A stretch of DNA of 64,000 nt from Mucilaginibacter mallensis (GTDB taxonomy: Bacteria > Bacteroidota > Bacteroidia > Sphingobacteriales > Sphingobacteriaceae), in NCBI RefSeq assembly GCF_900105165.1, contig NZ_LT629740.1:496001-560000 (forward strand), in the 5' to 3' direction. The notes under the pieces are model-generated. The model did not search any database. It was given only the letters and a program-made list of their open reading frames with translations, and had not been told where the DNA came from. Below, piece after piece: positions 9,282-17,298 of the stretch. The position numbers and the translations under genes were made by a program. Numbering within the stretch: position 1 is the stretch's first letter; every line of letters starts with the position of its first letter.

Positions 9282-11564
9282 ATGAGCACGCATTATAAAA
9301 AAATAGCCAACGAACTTTCCATCGCCGAGAAACAGGTAAGCGCTACCGCTGCCTTGCTTGATGAAGGCGCAACAGTGCCTTTCATCTCCCGTTACCGTAA
9401 GGAGGTTACTGGTACTTTAGATGAGGTACAGGTGGCCGCAATCCGAGATCGTATACAACAGTTGCGCGAGTTGGATAAACGCCGTGAAGCTATCTTAAAA
9501 TCGCTTGCCGACCTGGGTAAGTTAACCCCCGAACTGGAAAAACTGGTGAACGAGGCCGAAACGATGGTGGCACTGGAAGATATCTATCTGCCGTATCGCC
9601 CTAAACGTAAAACCCGTGCAACAGCGGCTAAGGAAAAAGGCTTGCAGCCATTGGCTGATCTGCTGTTCGAGCAGCACCGCATCGATCCTGAAACGGAAGC
9701 TGCCAAATTTATTGACGAGGAAAAAGGTGTTAATAGTGTTGAAGAAGCATTGGCCGGTGCAAGAGATATCATCGCAGAGCAAATAGCTGAAAATGCTGAG
9801 GCTCGTACCAAAGTAAGGGAGCTCTTTATTGAGAAAGGGACCTTTGAATCGAGGGTAATAACAGGTAAGGAAGAGGAAGGCATAAAATACAAGGATTATT
9901 TTGAGTGGACGGAGGCTGTAAAAACAGCGCCATCACACCGTATACTGGCCATGCGCCGCGGCGAAAAGGAAGAGATACTTTGGCTGGATATAAAACCACA
10001 GGAAGAAGAAGCGCTTGCTACTTTGGAGAACCTGTTTATAAAAGGTAACAATGCGGCATCAAACCAGGTGCGGCAGGCTATTGGCGATGGCTACAAAAGA
10101 TTGTTAAAACCATCAATGGAAACCGAAGTTCGTCTCTTCACCAAAAAGAAGGCCGACGAGGAAGCCATACGGGTATTTGCCGAAAACGCGCGTCAGCTTT
10201 TATTGGGTGCGCCGCTTGGCCAAAAACGAGTAATGGCTATCGACCCGGGTTTCCGTACCGGTTGTAAAGTGGTTTGCTTGGATGAGCAGGGTAAGCTATT
10301 GGAGGATACCGCTATTTACCCGCATACCGGTGCTGGTCAGGCCAGAGAAGCGGAGAAAACTGCTAAGCATTTGTTTGAAAAACATAATATTGAAGCCATA
10401 GCCATAGGCAACGGAACAGCGGGACGCGAAACGGAAGTTTTTATCCGCAACCTGAATTTGCCGGGTGCAACTATTGTAATGGTGAATGAAAGCGGCGCGT
10501 CTATCTACTCCGCGTCAGAAGTGGCGAGGGATGAGTTCCCGGATAAGGATATTACGGTTAGGGGCGCGGTATCCATCGGTCGCAGGTTGATGGACCCATT
10601 GGCTGAGCTGGTAAAGATCGACCCAAAATCAATTGGTGTTGGGCAGTATCAGCACGATGTGGATCAAAATAAATTGCAAACATCACTTGATGATACCGTT
10701 ATCAATTGCGTGAATGCGGTAGGCGTGGAGCTGAACACCGCATCAAAACAAATACTGGCCTATGTATCGGGTTTGGGCCCGCAGCTAGCGCAAAATATAG
10801 TAGAGTACCGCGATCAGAACGGTGCGTTTAAAAAACGCGACCAACTTAAAAAAGTTCCCCGTTTGGGCGATAAGGCTTTTGAACAGGCAGCAGGCTTTCT
10901 GCGTATCCGTCATGCTGATAACCCCTTAGATACAAGTGGCGTACACCCTGAAAGGTACGACCTGGTAAAACAAATGGCAGCCGACCTGAAGTGTACCGTA
11001 AAGGACCTGATGAAGGATGACAAGCTGCGCAAAAGCATCCCACTTACAAAATATACATCGGATACCGTAGGCTTACCTACCTTAAATGATATTATGGCCG
11101 AACTTGCCAAACCCGGCCGCGACCCGCGTGAGCAATTCGAGCAGTTCAGCTTTACTGACGGTGTGAATGCCATTGGCGATTTGAAGATAGGAATGAAATT
11201 GCCCGGCATAGTAACCAATATTACCAACTTCGGCGCTTTTGTTGATATCGGCGTTCACCAGGATGGTTTGGTGCACCTGAGCCAGATCACCAACCGCTTT
11301 ATAAAAGACCCTAACGAAGTTTTAAAGGTTGCCCAAAAGGTGGAAGTAACAATTACCGAGGTGGATGTTAACCGCAAACGGATCTCATTAAGTATGAAGG
11401 AGAACGAGAAAAGGGGGCCGGCTAATCCGTCTGCGGTCAAACCAAACTTTAACAAACCGGCACAAAAACCGGCATTCAATAAACCATATGCAAGTAAAGC
11501 TGCTCCTGAACCGGAAGGTGATCTGCAAATGAAGTTAGCGGCATTGAAAAGTAAGTTTAAATAG
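9282..11564 (+). CDS. Tex-family RNA-binding transcription accessory protein
   Basis: Tex proteins bind nucleic acid and affect transcription and stress tolerance; cytosolic. Domain order as in the family: helical Tex N-terminus (about 1-190), YqgF/RNase H-like domain (VMAIDPGFRTGCKVV near 320, AIGNGTAGRETE near 375), helix-hairpin-helix region (ILAYVSGLGPQLAQ and VPRLGDKAFEQAAGFLR, about 490-550), and a C-terminal S1 domain (GIVTNITNFGAFVDIG, about 640-710). A Pro/Lys/Ala tail follows. 760 aa is normal. Near-consensus AATATTTG lies 4 nt before ATG, suggesting a leaderless message. Appears monocistronic. Confidence 0.95.
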   Translation: MSTHYKKIANELSIAEKQVSATAALLDEGATVPFISRYRKEVTGTLDEVQVAAIRDRIQQLRELDKRREAILKSLADLGKLTPELEKLVNEAETMVALEDIYLPYRPKRKTRATAAKEKGLQPLADLLFEQHRIDPETEAAKFIDEEKGVNSVEEALAGARDIIAEQIAENAEARTKVRELFIEKGTFESRVITGKEEEGIKYKDYFEWTEAVKTAPSHRILAMRRGEKEEILWLDIKPQEEEALATLENLFIKGNNAASNQVRQAIGDGYKRLLKPSMETEVRLFTKKKADEEAIRVFAENARQLLLGAPLGQKRVMAIDPGFRTGCKVVCLDEQGKLLEDTAIYPHTGAGQAREAEKTAKHLFEKHNIEAIAIGNGTAGRETEVFIRNLNLPGATIVMVNESGASIYSASEVARDEFPDKDITVRGAVSIGRRLMDPLAELVKIDPKSIGVGQYQHDVDQNKLQTSLDDTVINCVNAVGVELNTASKQILAYVSGLGPQLAQNIVEYRDQNGAFKKRDQLKKVPRLGDKAFEQAAGFLRIRHADNPLDTSGVHPERYDLVKQMAADLKCTVKDLMKDDKLRKSIPLTKYTSDTVGLPTLNDIMAELAKPGRDPREQFEQFSFTDGVNAIGDLKIGMKLPGIVTNITNFGAFVDIGVHQDGLVHLSQITNRFIKDPNEVLKVAQKVEVTITEVDVNRKRISLSMKENEKRGPANPSAVKPNFNKPAQKPAFNKPYASKAAPEPEGDLQMKLAALKSKFK

Positions 11565-11599
11565 GCTATATTTACATAAGACCTTGCTGACACTTAATA

Positions 11600-11806
11600 A
11601 TGGAAAGAATACAGTTAGTTAATGAAGTCCTTATGGAAATACAGGGCAAATACGATACATTCTTTAGGAATGTAAATAAGTCGATATATGATTATATTGA
11701 CTTAATAGAAAAGGATAGCTGGATTAAGGTAACTCTTAAAGAGGAATGTCAACTGCCAACTTATATCGCTGAAGAAATAAAAGATCGATTTCTTATCAAT
11801 AAATAA
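11600..11806 (+). CDS. Small hypothetical protein, 68 aa
   Basis: Starts 35 bp after tex. Charged and helix-forming, no signal or membrane segment; ends DRFLINK. I recognise no family. The DNA is AT-rich with codons unlike tex (AGA, CTT, many NNA/NNT), so it may be an accessory gene. It sits directly before the 28-bp inverted repeat. Could also be a chance frame, though the compact ATG-to-stop structure and composition favour a gene. Confidence 0.45.
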   Translation: MERIQLVNEVLMEIQGKYDTFFRNVNKSIYDYIDLIEKDSWIKVTLKEECQLPTYIAEEIKDRFLINK

Positions 11807-11812
11807 TATCCT

Positions 11813-11915
11813 ATTGCGCTCGTCTGTGACGAGTGCTTAAATGGGTTTGCGATTGTATCGCCAGGGCGTTGCAAATGCTCTAAAGAGTTAAGCACTCGTC
11901 ACAGACGAGCGCAAT
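11813..11915. repeat. Perfect 28-bp inverted repeat, REP/BIME-like
   Basis: Arms 11,813-11,840 and 11,888-11,915 are exact reverse complements over 28 bp. Each arm is itself a hairpin, CTCGTC-TGT-GACGAG, so the pair is a head-to-head REP doublet with a 47-bp centre that contains further pairing (GCGATTGTATCGC). The architecture (hairpin, triloop, inverted pair) matches bacterial interspersed mosaic elements. The sequence differs from the REPs beside the RAYT gene at 39 kb. Confidence 0.85.
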
Positions 11916-11960
11916 TGAAATCTCGCTAGATTTTGTAATTTCGGATCATCCTTATTACAG

Positions 11961-12374
11961 ATGGAAATATCCAGCCAAATCTCAGAAAAAACTAATCACG
12001 ATACGAATGAGCTAATTGAAAGAATTCTTTTAATTATGACCAGAGAGAAATATGATATTACCGGAATAAAAACCGATAGCGTAAAATTCGATAATGCATA
12101 TGGTGGCAGGCATGAACAAATTAGAAGATTTGACAGTGGGATTTTTAAGATAGAGGATTGTGGAAATTATAGGGTTGTCGATTTAAATTATACACATTTG
12201 GATTCATTAGATATAGTCATCATTTGTATAATTTCAACGCTTTATATAGTAGCCGGGATATGTTTGAATAACTCTATATTTTTAATGGGAGTGCCATTTA
12301 TAGTGTATGCCACGTTTAAATATTACAATCTGAAAAGAATAGCTAAAGAAATACTCACTGAGATTGTAAACTAA
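11961..12374 (+). CDS. Hypothetical membrane protein, 137 aa
   Basis: No family recognised. Residues 1-80 are polar (GGRHEQIRRFDSG), followed by two hydrophobic segments (about 83-98 IVIICIISTLYIVAG and 100-114 NSIFLMGVPFIVYAT) and a short basic tail, suggesting a soluble N-terminal domain anchored by a helical hairpin. AT-rich with accessory-type codons like the 68-aa gene before it. A 16-bp perfect hairpin follows immediately. Confidence 0.6.
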   Translation: MEISSQISEKTNHDTNELIERILLIMTREKYDITGIKTDSVKFDNAYGGRHEQIRRFDSGIFKIEDCGNYRVVDLNYTHLDSLDIVIICIISTLYIVAGICLNNSIFLMGVPFIVYATFKYYNLKRIAKEILTEIVN

Positions 12375-12375
12375 A

Positions 12376-12411
12376 AAGGGTATTAATAATCAAGAGATTA
12401 TTAATACCCTT
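12376..12411. terminator. Bidirectional hairpin terminator
   Basis: Perfect 16-bp stem (12,376-12,391 with 12,396-12,411, loop AAGA) between convergent genes, with A residues before and T-rich sequence within and after the arm. Confidence 0.7.
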
Positions 12412-12437
12412 ACTAAGTATTATAATATACTGTATAC

Positions 12438-12914
12438 TTATTCCAGCGTTATCTGCCTCTTAATACTTTCTTCCAATGAAATGAAAGTTTCTGTACGTTG
12501 TACGCCTGTTATACCTTGTATATTCTCATTCAGTATTTCGCGCAGGTGATTGGTATCATGGCATACAATTTTGGCAAAAATGCTCCAGCTGCCGGTTGTG
12601 TAATGCAACTCAACAATCTCCTTAACATTTTTCAACTGCTTGACGGCTTCATTATATTGTGAACCCTTTTCCAGGTAAATACCCAGGAAAGCGGTAATAT
12701 CATAGCCTAATTTTTGGGGATCAACCTCCAGTGTGGCACCTTTTATAACACCCATCTCCTCCAACTTTTTCATCCTCACGTGTATGGTTCCGCCCGAAAC
12801 GATCAACTCTTTCGCAATTTCCGTGTACGGAGTGGTTGCATTTTTCATTAAAATTGATAAAATCTGTATGTCAAGATTATCAATTTCTAAATTTGGGGCT
12901 TTTCTATGAGACAT
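12438..12914 (-). CDS. Lrp/AsnC-family transcriptional regulator
   Basis: DNA-binding regulator that usually senses amino acids. N-terminal winged HTH (about 10-65: LDIQILSILMKNATTPYTEIAKEL, with VSGGTIHVRMKKLEEMGVI as recognition part), then a RAM ligand-binding domain (about 75-150, FLGIYLEKG, ELHYTTGSWSIFAKI, TFISLEES). 158 aa is typical. It is divergent from the tandem tRNA-like unit, and the shared 12,915-13,065 region is AT-rich, so it could act on that unit; this is inference only. Confidence 0.93.
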   Translation of the reverse strand: MSHRKAPNLEIDNLDIQILSILMKNATTPYTEIAKELIVSGGTIHVRMKKLEEMGVIKGATLEVDPQKLGYDITAFLGIYLEKGSQYNEAVKQLKNVKEIVELHYTTGSWSIFAKIVCHDTNHLREILNENIQGITGVQRTETFISLEESIKRQITLE

Positions 12915-12987
12915 AAATTTTAAATTCTATACTAATATACAAGTTTAATTAAAATAAAACTAAAAATAAAATTATTTCGTTGAAATA

Positions 12988-13019
12988 TTTGCAAGGAAAC
13001 GATAGGTCTATTAGATTTG
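12988..13019 (+). promoter_or_regulatory. Promoter of the tandem tRNA-like unit
   Basis: TTTG at 12,988-12,991 and TAGATTTG at 13,012-13,019, separated by 20 nt, fit the Bacteroidota -33/-7 consensus on both elements. Predicted start is near 13,026, some 40 nt before the first tRNA-like sequence. No protein gene follows until 13,745. Confidence 0.6.
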
Positions 13020-13065
13020 TAACATGCAAATGACCAATTGCTAACCGTTCTTTCTAAAAAAATCT

Positions 13066-13177
13066 TGTTGGGTGGTGAAATTTTTGGCAGACACACCTCC
13101 TTGTCCCGGTGGCGTAGATCATGGAAAACCCGAAGCGGGCTAACCACTATGTGGAGGTTCGAATCCTTCCCCAACAG
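13066..13177 (+). tRNA. tRNA-like RNA, copy 1 (class II, GUC at anticodon position)
   Basis: Folds by eye as a complete cloverleaf. Acceptor TGTTGGG/CCCAACA (7 bp), U8 G9, D stem GTG/CAC with A14, GG and A21 in the loop, A26, anticodon stem CCTCC/GGTGG (one central U-U mismatch) with loop TTGTCCC, T arm GGAGG-TTCGAAT-CCTTC (one wobble), discriminator G. CCA is not encoded. The D arm resembles tRNA-Leu/Ser. The variable arm is about 40 nt, far longer than usual: base stem CGTAG/CTATG, inner TGG/CCA, apical CCCG/CGGG. Position 37 is C, which is unusual. Amino acid not assigned: the anticodon would read Asp codons, while class II plus G73 suits Ser. May be a specialised RNA. Confidence 0.55.
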
Positions 13178-13206
13178 CAATCTCAAAGGCTTGAGATTAA
13201 CAAAAA

Positions 13207-13321
13207 TGTAGGATGGTGAAATTTTGGCAGACACACCTCCTTGTCGCGGTGGCGGAGAAATTGGGAAACTTTCAGCAATGAAAATAACCACTCCGTGGAG
13301 GTTCGACTCCTTCTCCTACAG
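13207..13321 (+). tRNA. tRNA-like RNA, copy 2 (class II, GUC at anticodon position)
   Basis: Begins 30 nt after copy 1 and shares its D arm, anticodon arm and T arm almost exactly. Acceptor TGTAGGA/TCCTACA and T loop TTCGACT are canonical; anticodon loop TTGTCGC gives GUC with G37. Stems have changed in a compensatory way: acceptor bases 4-7 on both sides, variable-arm base CGGAG/CTCCG (copy 1 CGTAG/CTATG), and apical TTTCA-GCAA-TGAAA with a GNRA loop (copy 1 CCCG/CGGG). Covariation over three helices is strong evidence for a selected RNA structure rather than a decayed copy. Variable arm about 44 nt; discriminator G; no encoded CCA. Confidence 0.55.
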
Positions 13322-13353
13322 CTCTTCTCATAATTTAGGTTTATAATTGGTTA

Positions 13354-13390
13354 GTAAAGGCCCCTGCCCAACAGGGGCTTTACTTGTTTA
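13354..13390 (+). terminator. Terminator of the tRNA-like unit
   Basis: AAAGGCCCCTG and CAGGGGCTTT pair around CCCAA (one bulged G), followed by TACTTGTTT. It lies 33 nt after copy 2 and closes the unit. Confidence 0.75.
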
Positions 13391-13429
13391 TAATCCCCTC
13401 GCCCCCTAAAGGGGGAATCAAAAATTACA

Positions 13430-13695
13430 TTGTCATGCTGAGGAACGAAGCATTTATTATACAAGCAGCCGGTTAACGCGGATAGTTTCTTTGCTGTATA
13501 AGGATGGGAGCCGTTTTTAAGTGCGAAGGGTGTCATGTTGAGGTGCTCATTGGCGCAAGTCTTGTAGGTGAAACGCCTCGTGTAATGGCTGACTTGTGCC
13601 TGACCAAAAAAGCACAAGTCAGCCTTGCTTATTCCAACACACAAGACTTGCGCTAAATATTGGTTTCTTGGCTGCCCCTCAGAATGACAAGTATA
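13430..13695. repeat. Nested palindromes
   Basis: Part of an 830-bp gap with no protein gene. Outer ends at about 13,531 (GTCATGTTGAGG) and 13,689 (CCTCAGAATGAC). Inside, GCGCAAGTCTTGT (13,553-13,565) pairs with ACAAGACTTGCGC (13,641-13,653). Innermost, GCTGACTTGTGC (13,588-13,599) pairs with GCACAAGTCAGC (13,612-13,623). A further arm, GTCATGCTGAGGAACGAAGC, lies at 13,433-13,452. Confidence 0.85.
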
Positions 13696-13722
13696 ATGTT
13701 TACTACTTTACTTCAATTTTTA

Positions 13723-13730
13723 TATTTTTG
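13723..13730 (+). promoter_or_regulatory. TATTTTTG promoter box
   Basis: Exact TAnnTTTG match 14 nt before the ATG of the small CsbD-like gene. Confidence 0.5.
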
Positions 13731-13744
13731 TTAAAATTTTAAAC

Positions 13745-13960
13745 ATGGCAGAGATCAGCATATCAAATAAAGATTGGCAGCGGGTAAAAATCAAGATCCA
13801 GAGAAAATATAACCACCTAAGTGATGCGCAGTTGCAATATACCGAGGGCCAGGAAGAAAGCCTGATCGGCAATTTAATGAAGCTGGTGAACCGCGATAGA
13901 AAGTATGTAGTATTTACCCTGCAAAAAGCGCTGGTAAATATTGATAATAACAGGCTATAG
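13745..13960 (+). CDS. Small CsbD-like protein, 71 aa
   Basis: Helical soluble protein. The spacing W-x-x-VKIKIQRKYNHLSDAQLQYTEG-x-EESLIG resembles the CsbD stress-protein pattern (a basic helix, L-[ST]-D-x-x-L, then E-G-x-x-x-x-L-x-G). Resemblance is judged by eye and the ends differ from classic CsbD, so function is unproven. CsbD-type genes are often stress-induced. It has its own promoter and is separated from the following protease gene by an inverted repeat. Confidence 0.6.
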   Translation: MAEISISNKDWQRVKIKIQRKYNHLSDAQLQYTEGQEESLIGNLMKLVNRDRKYVVFTLQKALVNIDNNRL

Positions 13961-14148
13961 ATTGAGATTTTAGAGATGAGATTTGAGACTCAGGGTTCGG
14001 CTAATCTTTGATTATATTAAAACCGGTATCTAATTACAAAAATCTTATATTTATTTTTATAAAATATCGTTAATAACATAAATTGTTATTGGGAGATTGA
14101 TTTAATTTTCATAATGTCTAATATCTCAAATCTCACGTCTCGCATCTA
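13961..14148. repeat. Quasi-palindrome built on GAGATTTGAGAC words
   Basis: TTGAGATTTTAGAGATGAGATTTGAGACT (13,962-13,990) is imperfectly repeated in inverted form at about 14,115-14,147 (ATCTCAAATCTCACGTCTCGCATC). The centre is AT-rich and may hold the promoter of the next gene. Confidence 0.8.
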
Positions 14149-15885
14149 ATGAAAAGGAATTATAAAAGGCTGCTGCTATCCGCCGGGATAGTAGTTTTGG
14201 CAACAGCTATATGGAGTTTTGATGATGACCTGTTCCAGATCTCCAAAAATCTGGATGTTTTTGCATCACTATATAAAGAGGTTAACATTAATTATGTTGA
14301 CGATATCAATTCTGCAAAAATGATAAAAACGGGTGCCGATGCAATGCTTGACGGCCTCGACCCCTATACCGAATTTGTTCCCGAATCGGAAATTGAAGAT
14401 TATAAGCTGCACTATGTAAGCACCCAATACGGCGGTATCGGTACCAGTATTTTTGTGCGTAACGGTGGTGTATATGTATCTGAAGTATTTGAGGGTTTCC
14501 CGGCACAAAAGGCCGATATCCGCCCCGGCGACCAGATCCTGAAAATAAACGGCATCGACCTTAACAGTAAAAATAATGACGATGTGAGCTTGTTGCTGAA
14601 AGGCTCAAAGGGCGCCGAAATAAAGCTGTTGATTAAGCGCGATAACAATGCCCCTATTGAAAAGGACCTTGTTAGGGACGAGATAAAACAGCCTAACGTA
14701 TCCTATTACGGTATGGTTGATGGTAATATGGGTTATATAAAACTCGACAGGTTCCTGGAAAACTCGGGCGATGAAGTAACCAACGCCTTAACCGAACTGA
14801 AAAAGAATAATCCCAACGGTATCATCCTCGACCTGCGCTCAAATGGCGGCGGTATATTGCAGGAAGCCGTAAAAATCGTGAACCTTTTTGTACCCAAAGG
14901 GGTTGAAGTAGTATCGCAACGCGGTAAAATAAAGGAGAAAAACTTTACGTATAACACAACCAATGTACCTATGGCGCCTGATATGCCATTGGTGGTGTTG
15001 GTTAACAGTCATTCGGCTTCAGCCTCCGAGATTGTGGCTGGCTCGTTACAGGATCTCGACCGCGCAGTGATCATTGGTCAGCGCAGCTTTGGTAAAGGGC
15101 TGGTACAGCAAACATTTTCATTGCCATACAACAGTTTGGTGAAGATAACCATCGCCAAGTATTATGTGCCATCGGGCAGGTGTATACAGGCGCTGGATTA
15201 TACCCACCGAAAGGATGATGGCAGTGTAGTAAAAGTAGCCGATTCACTCCTCCACGAATTTAAAACCAAGGATGGCCGTTCAGTATATGATGGCAGCGGC
15301 ATCTACCCTGATATTTTTGTAAAGCAGGAACGTTTTGCAAGTGTTACGCAAAGCATACTGAGTAAACTGCTGATATTTGATTATGCCACCCTGTACCGTG
15401 AAAAACACGCCAAATTACCCGATCCTCGTACTTTCACCCTGTCTGATGCTGATTATAACGATTTTGTGAAGTTCCTGTCGGATAAAAATTATAGCTATAG
15501 CAGCCCTACTGAAAAATTGCTGACCCAGCTTAAAACAGAGGCTACCAAGGAAAAACAATTCGACCAGGTGCAAACGGAGTTCAATAACCTGCAGGCCAAA
15601 CTGCTCGAAAGCAAAAAGAACGACCTGCAAATTCATAAGGACGAAATAAAACAGCTGTTGGAAAACGAGATATCATCACGTTATTATTACGAAAAAGGCC
15701 GTTACCTGGCCAATTTTAAGTATGATACCGAGCTGGCCCAGGCTATAAAAACTATGCAGGATAAAACCCAGCTTGATGCCATACTAAAGGGCGAGGGGAG
15801 TTACAAAGTGATCGGCAAACCTGTATTAGCAGCAGTATCAACTAAAAAAGCAGCAGACACTACCAATAATAGCGACGATCAATAA
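14149..15885 (+). CDS. S41 family carboxyl-terminal processing protease
   Basis: Periplasmic serine protease of the CtpA/Prc type that trims C-termini of exported proteins. N-terminal signal anchor (LLLSAGIVVLATAIWSF), helical region, PDZ domain (about 90-175, IFVRNGGVYVSEV, PAQKADIRPGDQILKING), then the S41 core. Catalytic Ser is in HSASASEIVAG (about 290) and Lys in RSFGKGLVQ (about 315). The C-terminal 140 residues are charged and helical. 578 aa matches Bacteroidota CTPs. Monocistronic as far as can be seen. Confidence 0.94.
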   Translation: MKRNYKRLLLSAGIVVLATAIWSFDDDLFQISKNLDVFASLYKEVNINYVDDINSAKMIKTGADAMLDGLDPYTEFVPESEIEDYKLHYVSTQYGGIGTSIFVRNGGVYVSEVFEGFPAQKADIRPGDQILKINGIDLNSKNNDDVSLLLKGSKGAEIKLLIKRDNNAPIEKDLVRDEIKQPNVSYYGMVDGNMGYIKLDRFLENSGDEVTNALTELKKNNPNGIILDLRSNGGGILQEAVKIVNLFVPKGVEVVSQRGKIKEKNFTYNTTNVPMAPDMPLVVLVNSHSASASEIVAGSLQDLDRAVIIGQRSFGKGLVQQTFSLPYNSLVKITIAKYYVPSGRCIQALDYTHRKDDGSVVKVADSLLHEFKTKDGRSVYDGSGIYPDIFVKQERFASVTQSILSKLLIFDYATLYREKHAKLPDPRTFTLSDADYNDFVKFLSDKNYSYSSPTEKLLTQLKTEATKEKQFDQVQTEFNNLQAKLLESKKNDLQIHKDEIKQLLENEISSRYYYEKGRYLANFKYDTELAQAIKTMQDKTQLDAILKGEGSYKVIGKPVLAAVSTKKAADTTNNSDDQ

Positions 15886-16082
15886 TAATTATTATTAGAC
15901 CTTTTAATAACGCTCAGATATAATTTTTTTGCTTTTTATAATATATAATACCTGTATATCAATATGTTGTGTATTGATGTGGCGTGTTTTATGATGAATT
16001 TATTTTCTTGCGTTAGTGTATATTAAATAAATAGCTAAACTATTATTGATATTATTTGTCATACATCCAAACTATATATATC

Positions 16083-16631
16083 ATGAAAAAGTTAATCTTT
16101 ATGGCAGTTATATTATTTAGCTGCTTGTCATTCAAATTTGCCGACGCACAAGTTCATTTTAGTGTAGGTATAAACATTGGTAGCCAGCCCGAATGGGGCC
16201 CTGTTGGTTACGATCATGCTGATTATTATTATATGCCCGATATTGATTCTTATTACGATGTTAACGCGCATCAATATGTTTACTTCAGCAATAACGTATG
16301 GGTACATTCACGTGGCTTACCGCCAAGATACAGCAATTATGATGTATATCATGGCTATAAAGTAGTTGTGAACCAGTCTACACCATGGGTTCATCATGAC
16401 CAGATAAGGGCTCGTTATGCTCAATATAGAGGCAGAAGAGACCAGGTAGTTATCCGCGATAGTCATGATGACAAATACCGCAATCACTGGCATGGTGATA
16501 ACGGCCACGGTGGTGGCGGACATTATGATAATGGTGGACATGGCGATAATGGTCACGGTGATCATGGACATGGCGATAACGGTCACGGACATGGTGATAA
16601 TGGCCAGGGCCACGGTCACGATGGCAGGTAA
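16083..16631 (+). CDS. Exported protein with His/Gly-rich tail
   Basis: I use ATG 16,083 because it opens the signal peptide MKKLIFMAVILFSCLSFKFADAQ; an in-frame ATG 27 bp upstream adds only MSYIQTIYI. The mature part (about 25-125) is Tyr/Asp-rich with YYYMPDIDSYYDV and PWVHHDQIRARY, similar to small Bacteroidota proteins of unknown function. Residues about 140-182 are repeats of HGDNGHG/HGDHGHG, plausibly metal binding (Ni, Zn, Cu) in the periplasm. A strong terminator follows. Function unproven. Confidence 0.82.
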   Translation: MKKLIFMAVILFSCLSFKFADAQVHFSVGINIGSQPEWGPVGYDHADYYYMPDIDSYYDVNAHQYVYFSNNVWVHSRGLPPRYSNYDVYHGYKVVVNQSTPWVHHDQIRARYAQYRGRRDQVVIRDSHDDKYRNHWHGDNGHGGGGHYDNGGHGDNGHGDHGHGDNGHGHGDNGQGHGHDGR

Positions 16632-16653
16632 TAGAATGAAAATTTTATTAATA

Positions 16654-16692
16654 AACAACAAAGGGCAGGATTTATCCTGCCCTTTGTTGTTT
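16654..16692 (+). terminator. Rho-independent terminator
   Basis: AACAACAAAGGGCAGGAT pairs with ATCCTGCCCTTTGTTGTT around a two-base loop, followed by TTG and T-rich sequence. One of the longest perfect stems in the window. Confidence 0.88.
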
Positions 16693-16735
16693 TGTATTTG
16701 CGAGTAATTGCGAGCGGATATGCATATCGTTTATA

Positions 16736-17188
16736 TATCGCGTGAAGCCGCTCATAGGCGCGGAGCCTTAGTTACTTTTGGCTTGATCCAAAAGTAACCA
16801 AAAGATCAAGACAAAAAGATCCTTCCGCCCACAGGCAAAACACCCAGGCCCGCGCTTTTTGTCGGGCCTTTACCCACTTTTAATCGCGGTTCATTTAAAG
16901 TTTTCTCATTCTAATAAGTTATGTAGCTCCCGTCAGTAGAACAGCTTCGGGCGAAATCAGGCAAAACGATGGTGGCCTTGTGCGTAATGGCAGGGCATAG
17001 CAGATTTTTACAGCAGAGTAAGGGCCAAAGTGCGTAGCGACAGCAGGGTAAAAATATAGCAGCCCAGGTTTTGCCTGATTTGCAGGGGAATGGCTCGTGC
17101 GGCAAAGAAACATTTCTCCTGACTTGATTTTTTGTTTCTTTTGTATCAAGACAAATGAAATAGGCCATAGCGGCTATGAGCGATACCA
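16736..17188. repeat. Composite repeat, locus 1
   Basis: First of three copies of an element of about 0.45-0.53 kb (others 30,492-31,021 and 45,662-46,182), in the opposite orientation to the other two. Imperfect terminal inverted repeats start ATCGC...AGCCGCT and contain CTTGATCCAAAAGTAACC-type palindromes. The core of about 190 bp (16,930-17,115) matches the other copies closely, including CAGGCAAAACGATGGTGGCC and CAGCCCAGGTTTTGCCTG. Open frames crossing the core differ between copies, so I do not call a protein. It fills most of the 667-bp gap between genes. Confidence 0.85.
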
Positions 17189-17298
17189 TGTGATATGTAA
17201 TCGTGAGTACAGTTGCATACTGAAAAGTAATTCAGAAATCAATAGACATCGTCATCCATAGGCTTCTTTGCAAACTGAAGCCAGTAACAAGATGAAAA

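Noticed and set aside
13066..13321. Reading the tandem tRNA-like sequences as ordinary tRNA-Leu genes
   Set aside because: The anticodon loop is TTGTC, the discriminator is G and not A, and the variable arm is about 40 nt, so a standard Leu assignment does not fit.
12932..13644. Minus-strand frames across the tRNA-like region and the nested palindromes
   Set aside because: They run over structured RNA and repeats; the covariation pattern is that of RNA, not protein.
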